The notes: generated by a model not told the origin, from the letters alone. A stretch of DNA of 64,000 bases from Romboutsia sp. CE17 (GCF_012317385.1 NZ_CP051144.1:2418001-2482000); one strand, 5' to 3'. Shown: positions 35,938 through 54,112, counted from the first letter of the stretch. Numbers and translations: made by a program.

Positions 35938-36092
35938 TTAGGCAGGTCTCCTGACTTAGCTTCTTCCTACTCCTTTACCTTCCCATGATTAATAAATAAT
36001 CATAGTGGTTTATAAAATTTTCGTCCACATTACAGTAACGGGGGCTGTAGAGGATTTTCACCTCTTTCCCTATTAATCTTCATAAGAACCTA
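35938..36092 (-). promoter_or_regulatory. Cobalamin (B12) riboswitch aptamer
   Basis: Read on the minus strand, the conserved cobalamin aptamer blocks appear in order: AGGGAAAGAGGTGAAAATCC, then ACAGCCCCCGTTACTGTAA, then the GGGAAGG and GGAAGAAGCTAAG stretch, and finally AGTCAGGAGACCTGCC. The ACAGCCCCCG core and AGTCAGGAGACCTGCC are hallmark sequences. Binding of adenosylcobalamin should favour the terminator at 35832-35860 and reduce expression of cbiQ-cbiO. Confidence 0.93.
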
Positions 36093-36168
36093 TAAATAAT
36101 AGATATTTAATTTTTTATAAATATAATATGTACTTCTATATATTCATTTGTATTCCTTCTTTTTTAAC

Positions 36169-36426
36169 TTAATTCCTTATAACTTTCTTCAAATACATTG
36201 ATACAATATCTGAAAATTTCTCTATATCTTTTATGTAAATGAAGTCATTCCCATAAATTAATTTTTCTTCTTGTAGATCACTTTCTTTTCCGTAAAAATA
36301 TGATTTAGATTTTGTTATTCTATATTCTAATTCTTTGTCTAAATTATAATAGTTTCTATAATATAATACATCGTCTATTAAGCTTTCACTAATTCCCTGT
36401 TTAATTAAATTTTCAATTATATCCAT
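36169..36426 (-). CDS. Small hypothetical protein
   Basis: 85 residues, rich in Tyr, Lys, Asp and Glu (VLYYRNYYNLDKELEYRITKS), without a membrane segment. The AAGGGGG ribosome site before the ATG is good. It sits between the riboswitch and the terminal hairpin of the first rRNA operon. The family is not recognised. Confidence 0.6.
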   Translation of the reverse strand: MDIIENLIKQGISESLIDDVLYYRNYYNLDKELEYRITKSKSYFYGKESDLQEEKLIYGNDFIYIKDIEKFSDIVSMYLKKVIRN

Positions 36427-36471
36427 TACTAAATCCCCCTTAGTGGTTAATAAACTTTATATTAATGTTAG

Positions 36472-36537
36472 CATAAAAAACTACCTAATACTTATATTTT
36501 CTTATTTAGTAAAGAAAACTATTAATATTAGGTAGTT
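36472..36537 (-). terminator. Terminator downstream of rRNA operon 1
   Basis: The outer stem AACTACCTAATA (36479-36490) pairs with TATTAGGTAGTT (36526-36537); in minus-strand RNA it is followed by seven U residues. It backs up the terminator formed by the 5S end. Confidence 0.7.
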
Positions 36538-36573
36538 ATGTAGATAATGTAAACTTATATAAAATAAAAAAAA

Positions 36574-36699
<126 letters not shown>

Positions 36700-36704
36700 T
36701 TATT

Positions 36705-36778
36705 TGGAGCGGGTGAAGGGGATCGAACCCTCACAGCCGGCTTGGAAGGCCGGAACTCTACCATTGAGCTACACCCGC
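36705..36778 (-). tRNA. tRNA-Gly (anticodon TCC)
   Basis: The 74-base gene includes an encoded CCA. The acceptor GCGGGTG pairs with CACCCGC, the anticodon loop is CTTCCAA and the T-loop is GGTTCGATCCC. It lies between 23S and 5S rRNA and is transcribed with the operon. Confidence 0.97.
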
Positions 36779-36837
36779 ATATTTAGAGTTAATACTCTGA
36801 AAACTGCATATCATTTAGATTTTATCATTTAAATTGT

Positions 36838-39737
<2,900 letters not shown>

Positions 39738-39753
39738 AGTTATTAAAATGCTT

Positions 39754-39803
39754 CGCCAATGTCTTTACCTTCATATTCATTCAGGTAAATCCCATTGCTC
39801 AAA
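39754..39803 (-). repeat. Structured hairpin element E1 in the operon 1 spacer
   Basis: In the RNA, CAATG pairs with CATTG and inside it TTTACCT pairs with AGGTAAA. The outer pairs differ from E2/E3 (CAACG/CGTTG) by compensatory changes. The element begins TTTGAGCAA and ends TTGGCG. It is absent at the same site in operon 2. Confidence 0.7.
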
Positions 39804-39896
39804 GTTTGTAATTTTAAAGACTTGTCTTGTCTATTTATAATTAAATGATGTCATATCACTAAATGTTATGCAGTTTTCAAAGTACTAACGTACATC

Positions 39897-39937
39897 GCCA
39901 ACGTCTATTCTCTCTGAGAGTATCCCGTTGCTCAAAG
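39897..39937 (-). repeat. Structured hairpin element E2 in the operon 1 spacer
   Basis: A 41-base unit with the same frame (TTTGAGCAACGGGAT ... AGACGTTGGCG) and an inner stem close to TATTCTC/GAGAATA. This copy has one inner mismatch compared with the E2 copies in operons 2 and 3. Confidence 0.7.
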
Positions 39938-39984
39938 TACTAACAATTTTGAGGAATGAACCCTCAAAATTAAACAGTAGGTAA

Positions 39985-41495
<1,511 letters not shown>

Positions 41496-41795
41496 AATTC
41501 GCTTTCGCTCATTTCGCCAACGTCTATTTTCTCCGAAAATATCCCGTTGCTCAAAATTTGACTACCTGCTCAGACTAATCATTATCTGAATATCTGGCTT
41601 GGTTGTTTGTGTTTAATTCTTATAAAAGAATTTAAGTTATATAAATTAACCTACTGTTTAATTTTCAAAGTTCATTTTCTCGACTTACTCATCTTATCAG
41701 GTTCTCACCCCTTAGTCAAGACTTTCTTTCGTTTTATTTTTCGTCCGTATCTCTCGGACAAGTAATACTTTACCACCATATTCTAAATCGGTCAA
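41496..41795 (-). promoter_or_regulatory. Leader and tandem promoters P1 and P2 of rRNA operon 1
   Basis: P1: -35 TTGACC (41790-41795), 17-base spacer, -10 TAAAGT (41767-41772). P2: -35 TTGACT (41714-41719), 17-base spacer, -10 TAAGAT (41691-41696). The leader then carries an ACTTTGAAAATTAAACAG stretch, which is both a likely antitermination (boxA-like) region and one arm of the 16S processing stem. Both promoters recur with the same spacing in operons 2 and 3, which supports them strongly. Confidence 0.85.
41515..41555 (-). repeat. Structured hairpin element E3 in the 16S leader of operon 1
   Basis: A further copy of the element, with an inner stem TATTTTC/GAAAATA and the same outer CAACG/CGTTG. 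It lies about 20 bases upstream of the 16S 5' end and is absent from the leaders of operons 2 and 3. Confidence 0.7.
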
Positions 41796-41826
41796 CACCT
41801 TTTTTAATATTTTTTCTAACTAAATT

Positions 41827-41934
41827 TTATTCACAATTTTCCTAAAAAAATTATCAACAATATCAACAAGAAAACATCTTATATTCTAGCTATATTTCAA
41901 AACTTTATCCACATTATCAACTTAGTTGTTCACA
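41827..41934 (+). repeat. Run of DnaA-box-like 9-mers upstream of rRNA operon 1
   Basis: Five same-strand 9-mers resemble TTATNCACA: TTATTCACA (41827), TTATCAACA (41851), TTATCCACA (41905, exact), TTATCAACT (41914) and TTGTTCACA (41926). They lie in AT-rich DNA with no gene. The run could bind DnaA or be chance in AT-rich sequence. Confidence 0.4.
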
Positions 41935-42072
41935 AATTATTTTTTATATTTTTTATTTAACTTTTTTCTACTATAATTAATTATTAGAATTTTATAATAA
42001 GATTTTATCTATGAATTTATAGTAAGTTATTTAAATAATCTTTAATTTTATATAAAATTCATATAATTCTTA

Positions 42073-42115
42073 ACATAAAAATAAACCATCAGATTTAGAT
42101 GGTTTATTTTTATGT
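42073..42115. terminator. Terminator downstream of rRNA operon 2
   Basis: An 18-bp stem (ACATAAAAATAAACCATC with GATGGTTTATTTTTATGT) lies about 45 bases past the operon 2 5S gene, between the two tandem operons. Confidence 0.8.
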
Positions 42116-42159
42116 TTTTAGTCTTTGTCTCTTTAAATTATAATCTTTTCACAAAAAAA

Positions 42160-42285
<126 letters not shown>

Positions 42286-42290
42286 TTATT

Positions 42291-42364
42291 TGGAGCGGGT
42301 GAAGGGGATCGAACCCTCACAGCCGGCTTGGAAGGCCGGAACTCTACCATTGAGCTACACCCGC
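42291..42364 (-). tRNA. tRNA-Gly (anticodon TCC), operon 2
   Basis: Identical by eye to the gene at 36705, including the encoded CCA, and in the same 23S-5S position. Confidence 0.97.
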
Positions 42365-42423
42365 ATATTTAGAGTTAATACTCTGAAAACTGCATATCAT
42401 TTAGAATTTATCATTTAAATTGT

Positions 42424-47025
<4,602 letters not shown>

Positions 47026-47264
47026 AAGTTGTCCATCGCTCAGCTAATCATTATCTGAATATCTGGCTTGGTTGTTTGTGTTTAATTCTTATAAAAGAAT
47101 TTAAGTTATATAAATTAACCTACTGTTTAATTTTCAAAGTTCATTTTCTCGACTTACTTATCTTATCAGGTTGTTACCCCTTAGTCAAGACTTTCTTTCG
47201 TTTTATTTTTCGTCCGTATCTCTTGGACAAGTAATACTTTATCACCATATTTTAAATCAGTCAA
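47026..47264 (-). promoter_or_regulatory. Leader and tandem promoters of rRNA operon 2
   Basis: P1: TTGACT (47259-47264), 17 bases, TAAAGT (47236-47241). P2: TTGACT (47183-47188), 17 bases, TAAGAT (47160-47165). An exact DnaA-box-like TTATCCACA lies further upstream at 47393-47401. The rest of 47265-47471 is AT-rich without a gene. Confidence 0.85.
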
Positions 47265-47471
47265 TACCTTTTTTAATATTTTTTCTAACTAAATTCACCT
47301 TTGAAAATAATCCACAACCCCTTTATTTTTTATTAACATTATAAACATCTTGTATTCTTCTTATAGCCTTATAATGGTATTTTTATCCACATTTCATTCA
47401 CATTTTTTGTGGATTTCTTTTTTAATAATTTTAAAATAGACTTTTTATACAAATTAATTTAAGAGAATAAA

Positions 47472-47503
47472 ATAAAAAAGCATAGATTCTTCTATACTTT
47501 TTT
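47472..47503 (-). terminator. Terminator of the maltodextrin gene block
   Basis: AAAAAAGTATAGA pairs with TCTATGCTTTTTT (minus strand, one G-U pair), followed by T-rich sequence, 14 bases past the DUF624 gene. Confidence 0.8.
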
Positions 47504-47516
47504 CTGTATCCTTTAT

Positions 47517-48143
47517 TTAATTTATATATTTATTTAATATATTATTTAAAAAGAAAGAATTTATACATGATACAACCGCATATCCAATTATTATATAAAA
47601 GAATGCTATATATCCTAAATAATTACTAAAGAATAATATAGATATTATGGGTATTAAATTTAATAATGACATTATAATTGTATAAGGTAAGTTTTGTATT
47701 GATATAAGGGTAGCGTTTATTATAGTATTTTTTATGCTATTGTCAAACTTGCATATAATAGGAAATACATATGTTATATTAAATATAATTATTATACTAA
47801 CCATTGTAAGTATAAGCTTAAATATGTTACTAATAGATGAATTAGATATAGCATTTGATATATGAAAATCTAAAATTAATACTCCTCCAACTAACATGAT
47901 CATTATCCACACTATAGTACTAATCTTAAAATTTTCTTTAAAACTTTTTATGAATGTTCTAAAAATATATCCTTCTTCATTTTGTACTATTTTCATTGCA
48001 ACAAAATATGTAGCTGTTGTTGAAGCTCCTATAGTTATTATAGGTATACTAAATAATATATAAAGAAAATTTAATATAACTATATTTGATATTTTTTCTA
48101 AAGTTTCAAAAAACTTATTGTCAATTCCAAATAAATTTATCAT
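47517..48143 (-). CDS. DUF624 family membrane protein (YesL-like)
   Basis: 208 residues, about five membrane helices (for example FLYILFSIPIITIGASTTATYF and LPYTIIMSLLNLIPIISILFF). Proteins of this family, such as YesL, are often encoded beside carbohydrate ABC importers with unknown function. It follows the LacI-type regulator in the maltodextrin block. The frame begins at 48167, but AAGGGAAGTGG lies just before the ATG at 48143 and the family start (INLFG, then a helix) fits the shorter form. Confidence 0.8.
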   Translation of the reverse strand: MINLFGIDNKFFETLEKISNIVILNFLYILFSIPIITIGASTTATYFVAMKIVQNEEGYIFRTFIKSFKENFKISTIVWIMIMLVGGVLILDFHISNAISNSSISNIFKLILTMVSIIIIFNITYVFPIICKFDNSIKNTIINATLISIQNLPYTIIMSLLNLIPIISILFFSNYLGYIAFFYIIIGYAVVSCINSFFLNNILNKYIN

Positions 48144-48183
48144 AAAGCCACTTCCCTTATTATTCATTCTTATTTCTATTCTT

Positions 48184-49212
48184 TTATAATTTAGAAGTAG
48201 AATCCCTAACTATTAATTCCCCTTCAAATACCTTATGTTGATGTTTACTCTTCTTATTAATTAAATCGAACAATATGTTTGTAGTTTCTTTAGCCATCAT
48301 TTCTACTGGTTGTCGTATAGTCGTTATAGAAGGATTATAATAATAGGAAATATCTAATCCATCGAATCCTACTACAGAATAATCATCAGGAATTTTTTTC
48401 CCATATTCTAGTATAGCCTTGCATGCTCCAACTGCCATACTGTCTGAAATCGCATAAACAGCTGTAAAATCTTCCCCTTCTTCTAATAACTCCTTCATTA
48501 GATTATAACCATTTTCCATAGTATAGGCGCTTAGACTGTCATACGTATACCTTATTAGATTTTTATTTATTGGTATATTTCTTTTCTTTAGAGCTTCACA
48601 ATATCCTTCTACACGCAATCTACTTATACTTCTATCACCACTATCATATGCCAAGATAGCTATTTTTTCATGTCCATTTTCACATAAAAAATCTACTATT
48701 TTTTTACTTTCACTTATATCATCTACAGATACTGATGAATATAAGTTCTTATCGACATCTTCAGCTATAGCTATTGTACTTAATACAAACGGTATGTTTA
48801 TTTCTTGTAGTTTATTTTCCTGATGTGAAAAAGACCCACCTAAAAATACTATCCCTTTTAATCGCTTTTCCTTTATCAATTCTAAAGCTACTTCTACTTC
48901 ATCTTGATTAGAATCAACTCTATGTAATATAAAAGTATATTTTTTATTTTGTATCTCTTCTTCAAATACCTTTATCATATTTTGAAAGAAGGGGTTATCT
49001 ATACCTTTTATTAATACTGCTATTGTTTTTGTGTCTGAAAGCTTTAGGTTTCTTGCACTATTATTGGGAATAAAATTACTTTCTTTTATAACTTCCATTA
49101 TCATATTTCTAGTATCTTCATTTATTTCAGGATGATTGTTAATTGCTCTTGAAACTGTACTTACTCCTACTCCACACTTTTTAGCTATATCCTTTATTGT
49201 GGTTGCCTTCAA
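48184..49212 (-). CDS. LacI/GalR-family transcriptional regulator (MalR-like)
   Basis: 342 residues. An N-terminal helix-turn-helix (TTIKDIAKKCGVGVSTVSRAINNHPEI) with hinge helix NNSARNLKL, then a periplasmic-binding-protein-like sensor domain (FVLSTIAIA, AILAYDSGDRSISRLRVEGY, YAISDSMAVGACKAI, VVGFDGLDISYYYNPSITTIRQP). It lies in the maltodextrin block and is the obvious candidate to bind the TCGGAAACGTTTCCGA-type operators at 54113 and 56565. An extended GAAAGGATGTGAT site overlaps a GTG at 49221, so the TTG at 49212 is the likely start. Confidence 0.88.
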   Translation of the reverse strand: MKATTIKDIAKKCGVGVSTVSRAINNHPEINEDTRNMIMEVIKESNFIPNNSARNLKLSDTKTIAVLIKGIDNPFFQNMIKVFEEEIQNKKYTFILHRVDSNQDEVEVALELIKEKRLKGIVFLGGSFSHQENKLQEINIPFVLSTIAIAEDVDKNLYSSVSVDDISESKKIVDFLCENGHEKIAILAYDSGDRSISRLRVEGYCEALKKRNIPINKNLIRYTYDSLSAYTMENGYNLMKELLEEGEDFTAVYAISDSMAVGACKAILEYGKKIPDDYSVVGFDGLDISYYYNPSITTIRQPVEMMAKETTNILFDLINKKSKHQHKVFEGELIVRDSTSKL

Positions 49213-49284
49213 ATTAATCACATCCTTTCAGCTCTATATTTTAATTACTATATTATAAATACATATAAATTAGCTGATAATTTA

Positions 49285-50763
49285 CTACCTTCCATACAGT
49301 TTAGTCAACATCTTTATTTTTTTTATATTCTTTTTAGATATGCTATTTTGCTTCATTCTCCAAGTCCAGTTATTTCCTAGTGTTGATGGTGTATTTATTC
49401 TAGCTTCTTCTCCTAATCCTAAATAATCTTGAACTGGTATTATACAAGTATCTGCAACACTTCTCATAGCTAAGCATATAAAATCCCAGTGTATCTCACT
49501 TTCTCTAGAATTTTTATTATTCATATAGTCTATACACATCTTTTTATCTTTCTTATTAATCTCTTTATACCAACCTATAGTTGTATTATTATCATGAGTT
49601 CCTGTATAAACTACACAATTATTATTATAGTTATGAGGTAAATAATCACTATCTTCTCTTGAATCAAATGCAAACTGCAATACTTTCATTCCTGGATAGC
49701 CTGTATCACTTAGCAGTTGCCTTACGCTATCCGTTAAAAAACCTAAATCTTCAGCAATAATCTCTACATTACCTAACTTTTCTTTTATATGTTTAAATAG
49801 CTCTATTCCTGGTCCCTTTTCCCAAGACCCATTTACAGCAGTATTCTCTCCGTAAGGTATAGAATAATATTCATCAAAACCTCTAAAGTGATCTATTCTT
49901 AAGATATCATATAATTTAAATGAATACTCTATTCTTTTTATCCACCATTCATAATCTGTATCTTTATGATATTCCCAATAGTATAGTGGATTTCCCCACA
50001 ACTGTCCTGTTTTCGAAAACCCATCTGGTGGGCATCCAGCTACTGCTATAGGTACACATTCCTTATTTAATTGGAATAACTCTGGATTAGCCCATGTATC
50101 AGCGCTATCTAAAGCTACATAAATAGGAATATCACCTACTATTGATATTCCCTTTCTATTTGCATAAGATTTCAACCTATTCCATTGCATTGAAAATAGA
50201 TACTGTAAATACTTATAAAATAGTATATCATCTGATAATTTTTCTTCGTACTCATGTATAGCTTCTTTTTTTCTTAATCTTATATCAACATCCCATTCTA
50301 CCCATGACTTTCCTCCAAAAAAATCTTTTATCGACATATATAGAGCATAATCATTAAGCCACCATTTATTTTTATTACAATATGCCATAAACCTTTTATT
50401 ACTATATATTTCGCTACGTTTATAAGCTTTTTTTAATACTTTAAATCTAGATAAGTATATTTTTTCATAATCTATATATTCATCATTACTTCCCCAATCA
50501 TATCCATTACATTCTTCCTTTGTTAATAAACCTTCTTTTACTAATTCATCTAAATCTATAAAATATGGATTTCCTGCAAATGTAGAAAATGATTGATATG
50601 GGGAATCTCCATATCCAGTTGGCCCTAAAGGTAGTATCTGCCACAAACTTTGACCAGAACTCTCTAACATATCTATAAATTCATAAGCTTCTTTTGAAAA
50701 GCTGCCTATTCCATACTTAGATGGTAAACTTGCAATAGGCAGTAACATCCCACTTCGTCTCAT
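49285..50763 (-). CDS. malQ: 4-alpha-glucanotransferase (amylomaltase)
   Basis: 492 residues. GH77 enzyme that disproportionates maltooligosaccharides in the cytoplasm, releasing glucose and longer chains for the phosphorylase. Motifs: N-terminal SGMLLPIASLPSKYGIGSF, IVGDIPIYVALDSADTW, nucleophile region RIDHFRGFDEYYSIPYG, acid/base region IIAEDLG and TGTHDNNTTIGWY. Length and order are standard. It starts 22 bases after the MalG-like permease stop. Confidence 0.94.
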   Translation of the reverse strand: MRRSGMLLPIASLPSKYGIGSFSKEAYEFIDMLESSGQSLWQILPLGPTGYGDSPYQSFSTFAGNPYFIDLDELVKEGLLTKEECNGYDWGSNDEYIDYEKIYLSRFKVLKKAYKRSEIYSNKRFMAYCNKNKWWLNDYALYMSIKDFFGGKSWVEWDVDIRLRKKEAIHEYEEKLSDDILFYKYLQYLFSMQWNRLKSYANRKGISIVGDIPIYVALDSADTWANPELFQLNKECVPIAVAGCPPDGFSKTGQLWGNPLYYWEYHKDTDYEWWIKRIEYSFKLYDILRIDHFRGFDEYYSIPYGENTAVNGSWEKGPGIELFKHIKEKLGNVEIIAEDLGFLTDSVRQLLSDTGYPGMKVLQFAFDSREDSDYLPHNYNNNCVVYTGTHDNNTTIGWYKEINKKDKKMCIDYMNNKNSRESEIHWDFICLAMRSVADTCIIPVQDYLGLGEEARINTPSTLGNNWTWRMKQNSISKKNIKKIKMLTKLYGR

Positions 50764-50785
50764 AATCTACCCTCCTATTATGAAT

Positions 50786-51676
50786 CTAACCTTTTACCGC
50801 ACCTGCAACTACACCTTCTATTATGTGTTTTTGACATAACAAATAAAATATTATAATTGGAATAATTGCTAATACTAACATCGCCATCATAGCGCCCATA
50901 TCTCTGTTTCCATTAGATCCTACTAACATTTGAATTACTACTGGTATAGTTTTATATTTAGTAGATAACCCTATGACTAAGTACGGTAATAAATAGTCAT
51001 TCCATATCCACATTGCATTCAATATTGATACAGTTATTGCAGTTGGTTTTAATATAGGAAGAACTATCTTAAAATAAATTTGTAACGGATTACATCCATC
51101 TATTGTCGCTGCTTCTTCTATTTCTAATGGTATAGATTTTACAAATCCACTAAACATAAATACAGATAATCCTGCTCCAAATCCTAAATAAAGTAATACC
51201 ATCCCCAATGGATTAGATAGGTTCAGAGTATCTGATAGTTTTACCATAGGAAACATTACCATTTGAAAAGGAACTATCATTGAAAAAACAAATAGATAAT
51301 ATAATGCACTAGTAACCTTACTTTTAACTCTAGTTATGTAATATGCTGTCATAGAAGTAAACAGTATTATCACTATTACTGACATTATTGTTATAAAAAA
51401 AGACCATCCCATAGCACTTAAAAAACCAGTTTTTTCTAATCCATTTATATAGTTAGTAATACCAATAAACGTTTCTGATGTAGGAAATGAAAAAGGGTTA
51501 TCACTGATGTAAAATTTACCTTTGAATGAATTTGTAACTATAAATATAATAGGAGCTAGAAAAACTATAACTAGTGCACAAAGTATTATAAATATAATAT
51601 TGTTACTAACATTTTTCTTATTTGATTGAGTACTTTTATTGTTAGTATTTCTATTTTTAACTAAAGTCTCTTGCAT
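50786..51676 (-). CDS. malG: Carbohydrate ABC importer permease, MalG-like
   Basis: 296 residues. A cytoplasmic polar N terminus, then six membrane helices. The EAA loop that docks the ATPase is SIPLEIEEAATIDGCNPLQI followed by YFKIVLPILKP. It overlaps the MalF-like gene by one base, so the two are coupled. The C terminus (HIIEGVVAGAVKG) is typical of MalG. It works with the MalF-like protein and the lipoprotein to import maltodextrins. Confidence 0.9.
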   Translation of the reverse strand: MQETLVKNRNTNNKSTQSNKKNVSNNIIFIILCALVIVFLAPIIFIVTNSFKGKFYISDNPFSFPTSETFIGITNYINGLEKTGFLSAMGWSFFITIMSVIVIILFTSMTAYYITRVKSKVTSALYYLFVFSMIVPFQMVMFPMVKLSDTLNLSNPLGMVLLYLGFGAGLSVFMFSGFVKSIPLEIEEAATIDGCNPLQIYFKIVLPILKPTAITVSILNAMWIWNDYLLPYLVIGLSTKYKTIPVVIQMLVGSNGNRDMGAMMAMLVLAIIPIIIFYLLCQKHIIEGVVAGAVKG

Positions 51677-52521
51677 TATTGTTCTACCTCCCTTTTTCTA
51701 GTAAAATATAGCTGACTAAGAGCAATTACTGCTACTATTACAAAGAATATAACTGCTTTTGCCTGCCCAACACCTTCATAGTTATATCTTCCATAAAAAC
51801 TATTAACTATGTTAAGAGCCAGCATTTCTGTTTTATGCATTGGAGCTCCATTAGTTAATGCTAAGTTTTGATCATATAATTTGAAACTATTAGATAATGT
51901 TAGAAATGTACATATTGTAATTGATGGCATTACCATTGGTATTGTTACATTTTTTAAAGTTTGCCATTTAGTAGCACCATCTATTCTAGCAGATTCAATT
52001 AATTCTGATGGTACACTTTGAAGACCAGCTATATAAATAATCATCATATATCCTATCATTTGCCAATTCATTAGTATAAGTAACCCTATAAAGCCAAACT
52101 TTTGATTTGCTACAAGTGTCGTTCCATAATTAGCTAAAAATGCGTTTATCATAGATTGCCAAGTATAACCAAGAACTATTCCACCTATTAAGTTAGGCAT
52201 AAAGAATACAGTTCTGAAAAAATTAGTTCCTTTTATTTTTTTTGTTAATAAATATGCTAATGTAAACGCTAATACATTTACAGTTACTATAGATATAATA
52301 GTAAATATTGTAGTAAATCCAAAAGCTTCTACAAATCCTTGCCCTTCTGAGAAAGCTTTTATGTAATTATCTATTCCTACAAACTCTGCATCACTTATTG
52401 TAGTAAAATTACAAAAAGATAAGTATAATCCTGTTATAAAAGGAATTATAAACGCAATAGCAAATGCTATTAGTGTTGGAAGTAGAAATATCGGAAAGTA
52501 TTTTTTTAATGCTTTTTGCAT
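51676..52521 (-). CDS. malF: Carbohydrate ABC importer permease, MalF-like
   Basis: 281 residues with six membrane helices. The EAA loop is VPSELIESARIDGATKWQTL followed by KNVTIPMVMPS. It lacks the large periplasmic P2 loop of enteric MalF, as is normal for the Firmicutes type. Shine-Dalgarno GGGGG. It is separated from the binding-protein gene by a long hairpin, a common way to keep permease levels below those of the binding protein. Confidence 0.9.
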   Translation of the reverse strand: MQKALKKYFPIFLLPTLIAFAIAFIIPFITGLYLSFCNFTTISDAEFVGIDNYIKAFSEGQGFVEAFGFTTIFTIISIVTVNVLAFTLAYLLTKKIKGTNFFRTVFFMPNLIGGIVLGYTWQSMINAFLANYGTTLVANQKFGFIGLLILMNWQMIGYMMIIYIAGLQSVPSELIESARIDGATKWQTLKNVTIPMVMPSITICTFLTLSNSFKLYDQNLALTNGAPMHKTEMLALNIVNSFYGRYNYEGVGQAKAVIFFVIVAVIALSQLYFTRKREVEQ

Positions 52522-52578
52522 GCTATCCCCCCTATTATTAAGTAGAAAATCTATATTATCAATTAAGTATTTTTAAAT

Positions 52579-52662
52579 AAAGAGCTTAAGCCATAAATAT
52601 ATATAGCATTTATAAAATGTTTGATCTAACGTTATATATTATTATTCATGGATAAGCTCTTT
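52579..52662 (-). terminator. Long hairpin between malE and malF
   Basis: AAAGAGCTTA (52579-52588) pairs with TAAGCTCTTT (52653-52662) and the stem continues inward with small mismatches. In the RNA it follows malE and ends in UUUAUUU. It may act as a partial terminator or as a stabiliser of malE mRNA. Confidence 0.65.
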
Positions 52663-52713
52663 CTATTTAATTTAATTTTTAAATATCAATTAATGTATTA
52701 AAAACTTCTACTC

Positions 52714-54057
52714 TTATTTAGATGCCTCTTTTTCACTTGCCCATTCTTCAATAACTAATTTTTTTACATCTTCCCATTTCATATTTCCATTGCAGTATTC
52801 AAGTAATGCTGCTCCAAAATTATCCTTAAATGTTTGACTTGGGAAAGTAGTGAAATTCCAGTCTACATTATATAAATCATCATTACTTAAATATTTTAAA
52901 ACTTCTTTAGCTAATGGATCTTGAGGTACTTCAGAATCTTCAAAAGTATCAAATGGTGCTATAAATCCTAATTTATTTGTTACATGATTTTTACCTGTTT
53001 CAGAAGTAAATAACCATTCAACAAATTCTATAGATGCTTTTTGATCTGCTTCTGAAGCTTTACTATTTATAGAAAAATAGTTTTCAGTTCCTATACAAAG
53101 ACCTTGTTTTTCTTCACCTTCAACACCTGTATATATAGGCATAAATTTAACATCATCTTCTTTAACTGTATTACCATCAACTTCAGCTATTTGAGACCAT
53201 CCCCAGTTACCATTTTGAACCATTGCTGCTTTTCCCAAAGCAAATTCAGCCATTGAATCTGAAACTGTTTTACTTCCTAATAAAGCTGGCTCACAAGTTG
53301 AATTATTTATATATAGATCAAATATATTTTTAAAGTTATCTGAATAAGTAAATTCAATTTCATCTAAATCCTTTACATCCTTATCTTTATATTCATAATA
53401 TACAGGAAGGTTTGCTAAGTGAGTTTGCCATCTCCAATCTTCACCTGGAGTTAAAGATGTAGAAGCAAATACTCCATCTATACCTAATTGATCTTTCTTA
53501 GACTGCATATCCTCTACTACTGCTTTTAATTTTGAAAAGTTATTTATTTCATCTACAGATTTCGCTTTTGCACCGTCTAGAGCAAAGTATTTATCCATTA
53601 TTGCTTGGTTATAAATTATTCCATAACCTTCTTCAACGTAAGGTATACCATATACTCCATCTCCATCTTTAACAGCCATATCTTGATTTAAAAGATGACT
53701 ATAAAGATTTGTATCTTTCAAGTCCAAACAATATTCCTTCCATGATTCATATCCAACTGGACCATTTATTTGGAATAATGTAGGTGCATCTTTTTTTGCT
53801 ACTTCAGATTTCAGTGTTTGTTCATAAGTACCACTTGCTGCTGTAACTACCTTAACCTTTACCCCTGTTTCTTTCTCATAATCTTCAGCTATCTTTTTCC
53901 ACTGTTCCTCTGACTCCGGCTTAAAATTCAGATAATATACTGAACCTTGACTGTTATCTGATGCTTGATCATCAGATGATGATGTACAACCTGTTAATGC
54001 TACAGTTGACATAACTGCTGATAATGCTATTGCTACAAATTTCTTTAATTTTACCAT
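52714..54057 (-). CDS. malE: Maltodextrin-binding lipoprotein, MalE-like (SBP family 1)
   Basis: 447 residues. A signal peptide ends in lipobox ALTGC (cysteine about 23); the mature part fits family 1 sugar-binding proteins: YYLNFKPESEEQWKKIAEDYE, VKVVTAASGTYEQTLKSEVA, GVYGIPYVEEGYGIIYN, ALGKAAMVQNGNWGWSQI. It hands maltodextrins to the MalF/MalG permeases. The frame extends to 54084, but AGGGGGAG lies inside that extension and places the start at the ATG at 54057. A promoter and operator lie just upstream. Confidence 0.9.
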   Translation of the reverse strand: MVKLKKFVAIALSAVMSTVALTGCTSSSDDQASDNSQGSVYYLNFKPESEEQWKKIAEDYEKETGVKVKVVTAASGTYEQTLKSEVAKKDAPTLFQINGPVGYESWKEYCLDLKDTNLYSHLLNQDMAVKDGDGVYGIPYVEEGYGIIYNQAIMDKYFALDGAKAKSVDEINNFSKLKAVVEDMQSKKDQLGIDGVFASTSLTPGEDWRWQTHLANLPVYYEYKDKDVKDLDEIEFTYSDNFKNIFDLYINNSTCEPALLGSKTVSDSMAEFALGKAAMVQNGNWGWSQIAEVDGNTVKEDDVKFMPIYTGVEGEEKQGLCIGTENYFSINSKASEADQKASIEFVEWLFTSETGKNHVTNKLGFIAPFDTFEDSEVPQDPLAKEVLKYLSNDDLYNVDWNFTTFPSQTFKDNFGAALLEYCNGNMKWEDVKKLVIEEWASEKEASK

Positions 54058-54112
54058 AATAACTCCCCCTAAATAGATTTTCATTTAATTAAACTTACTC
54101 TAAATAAGACTT

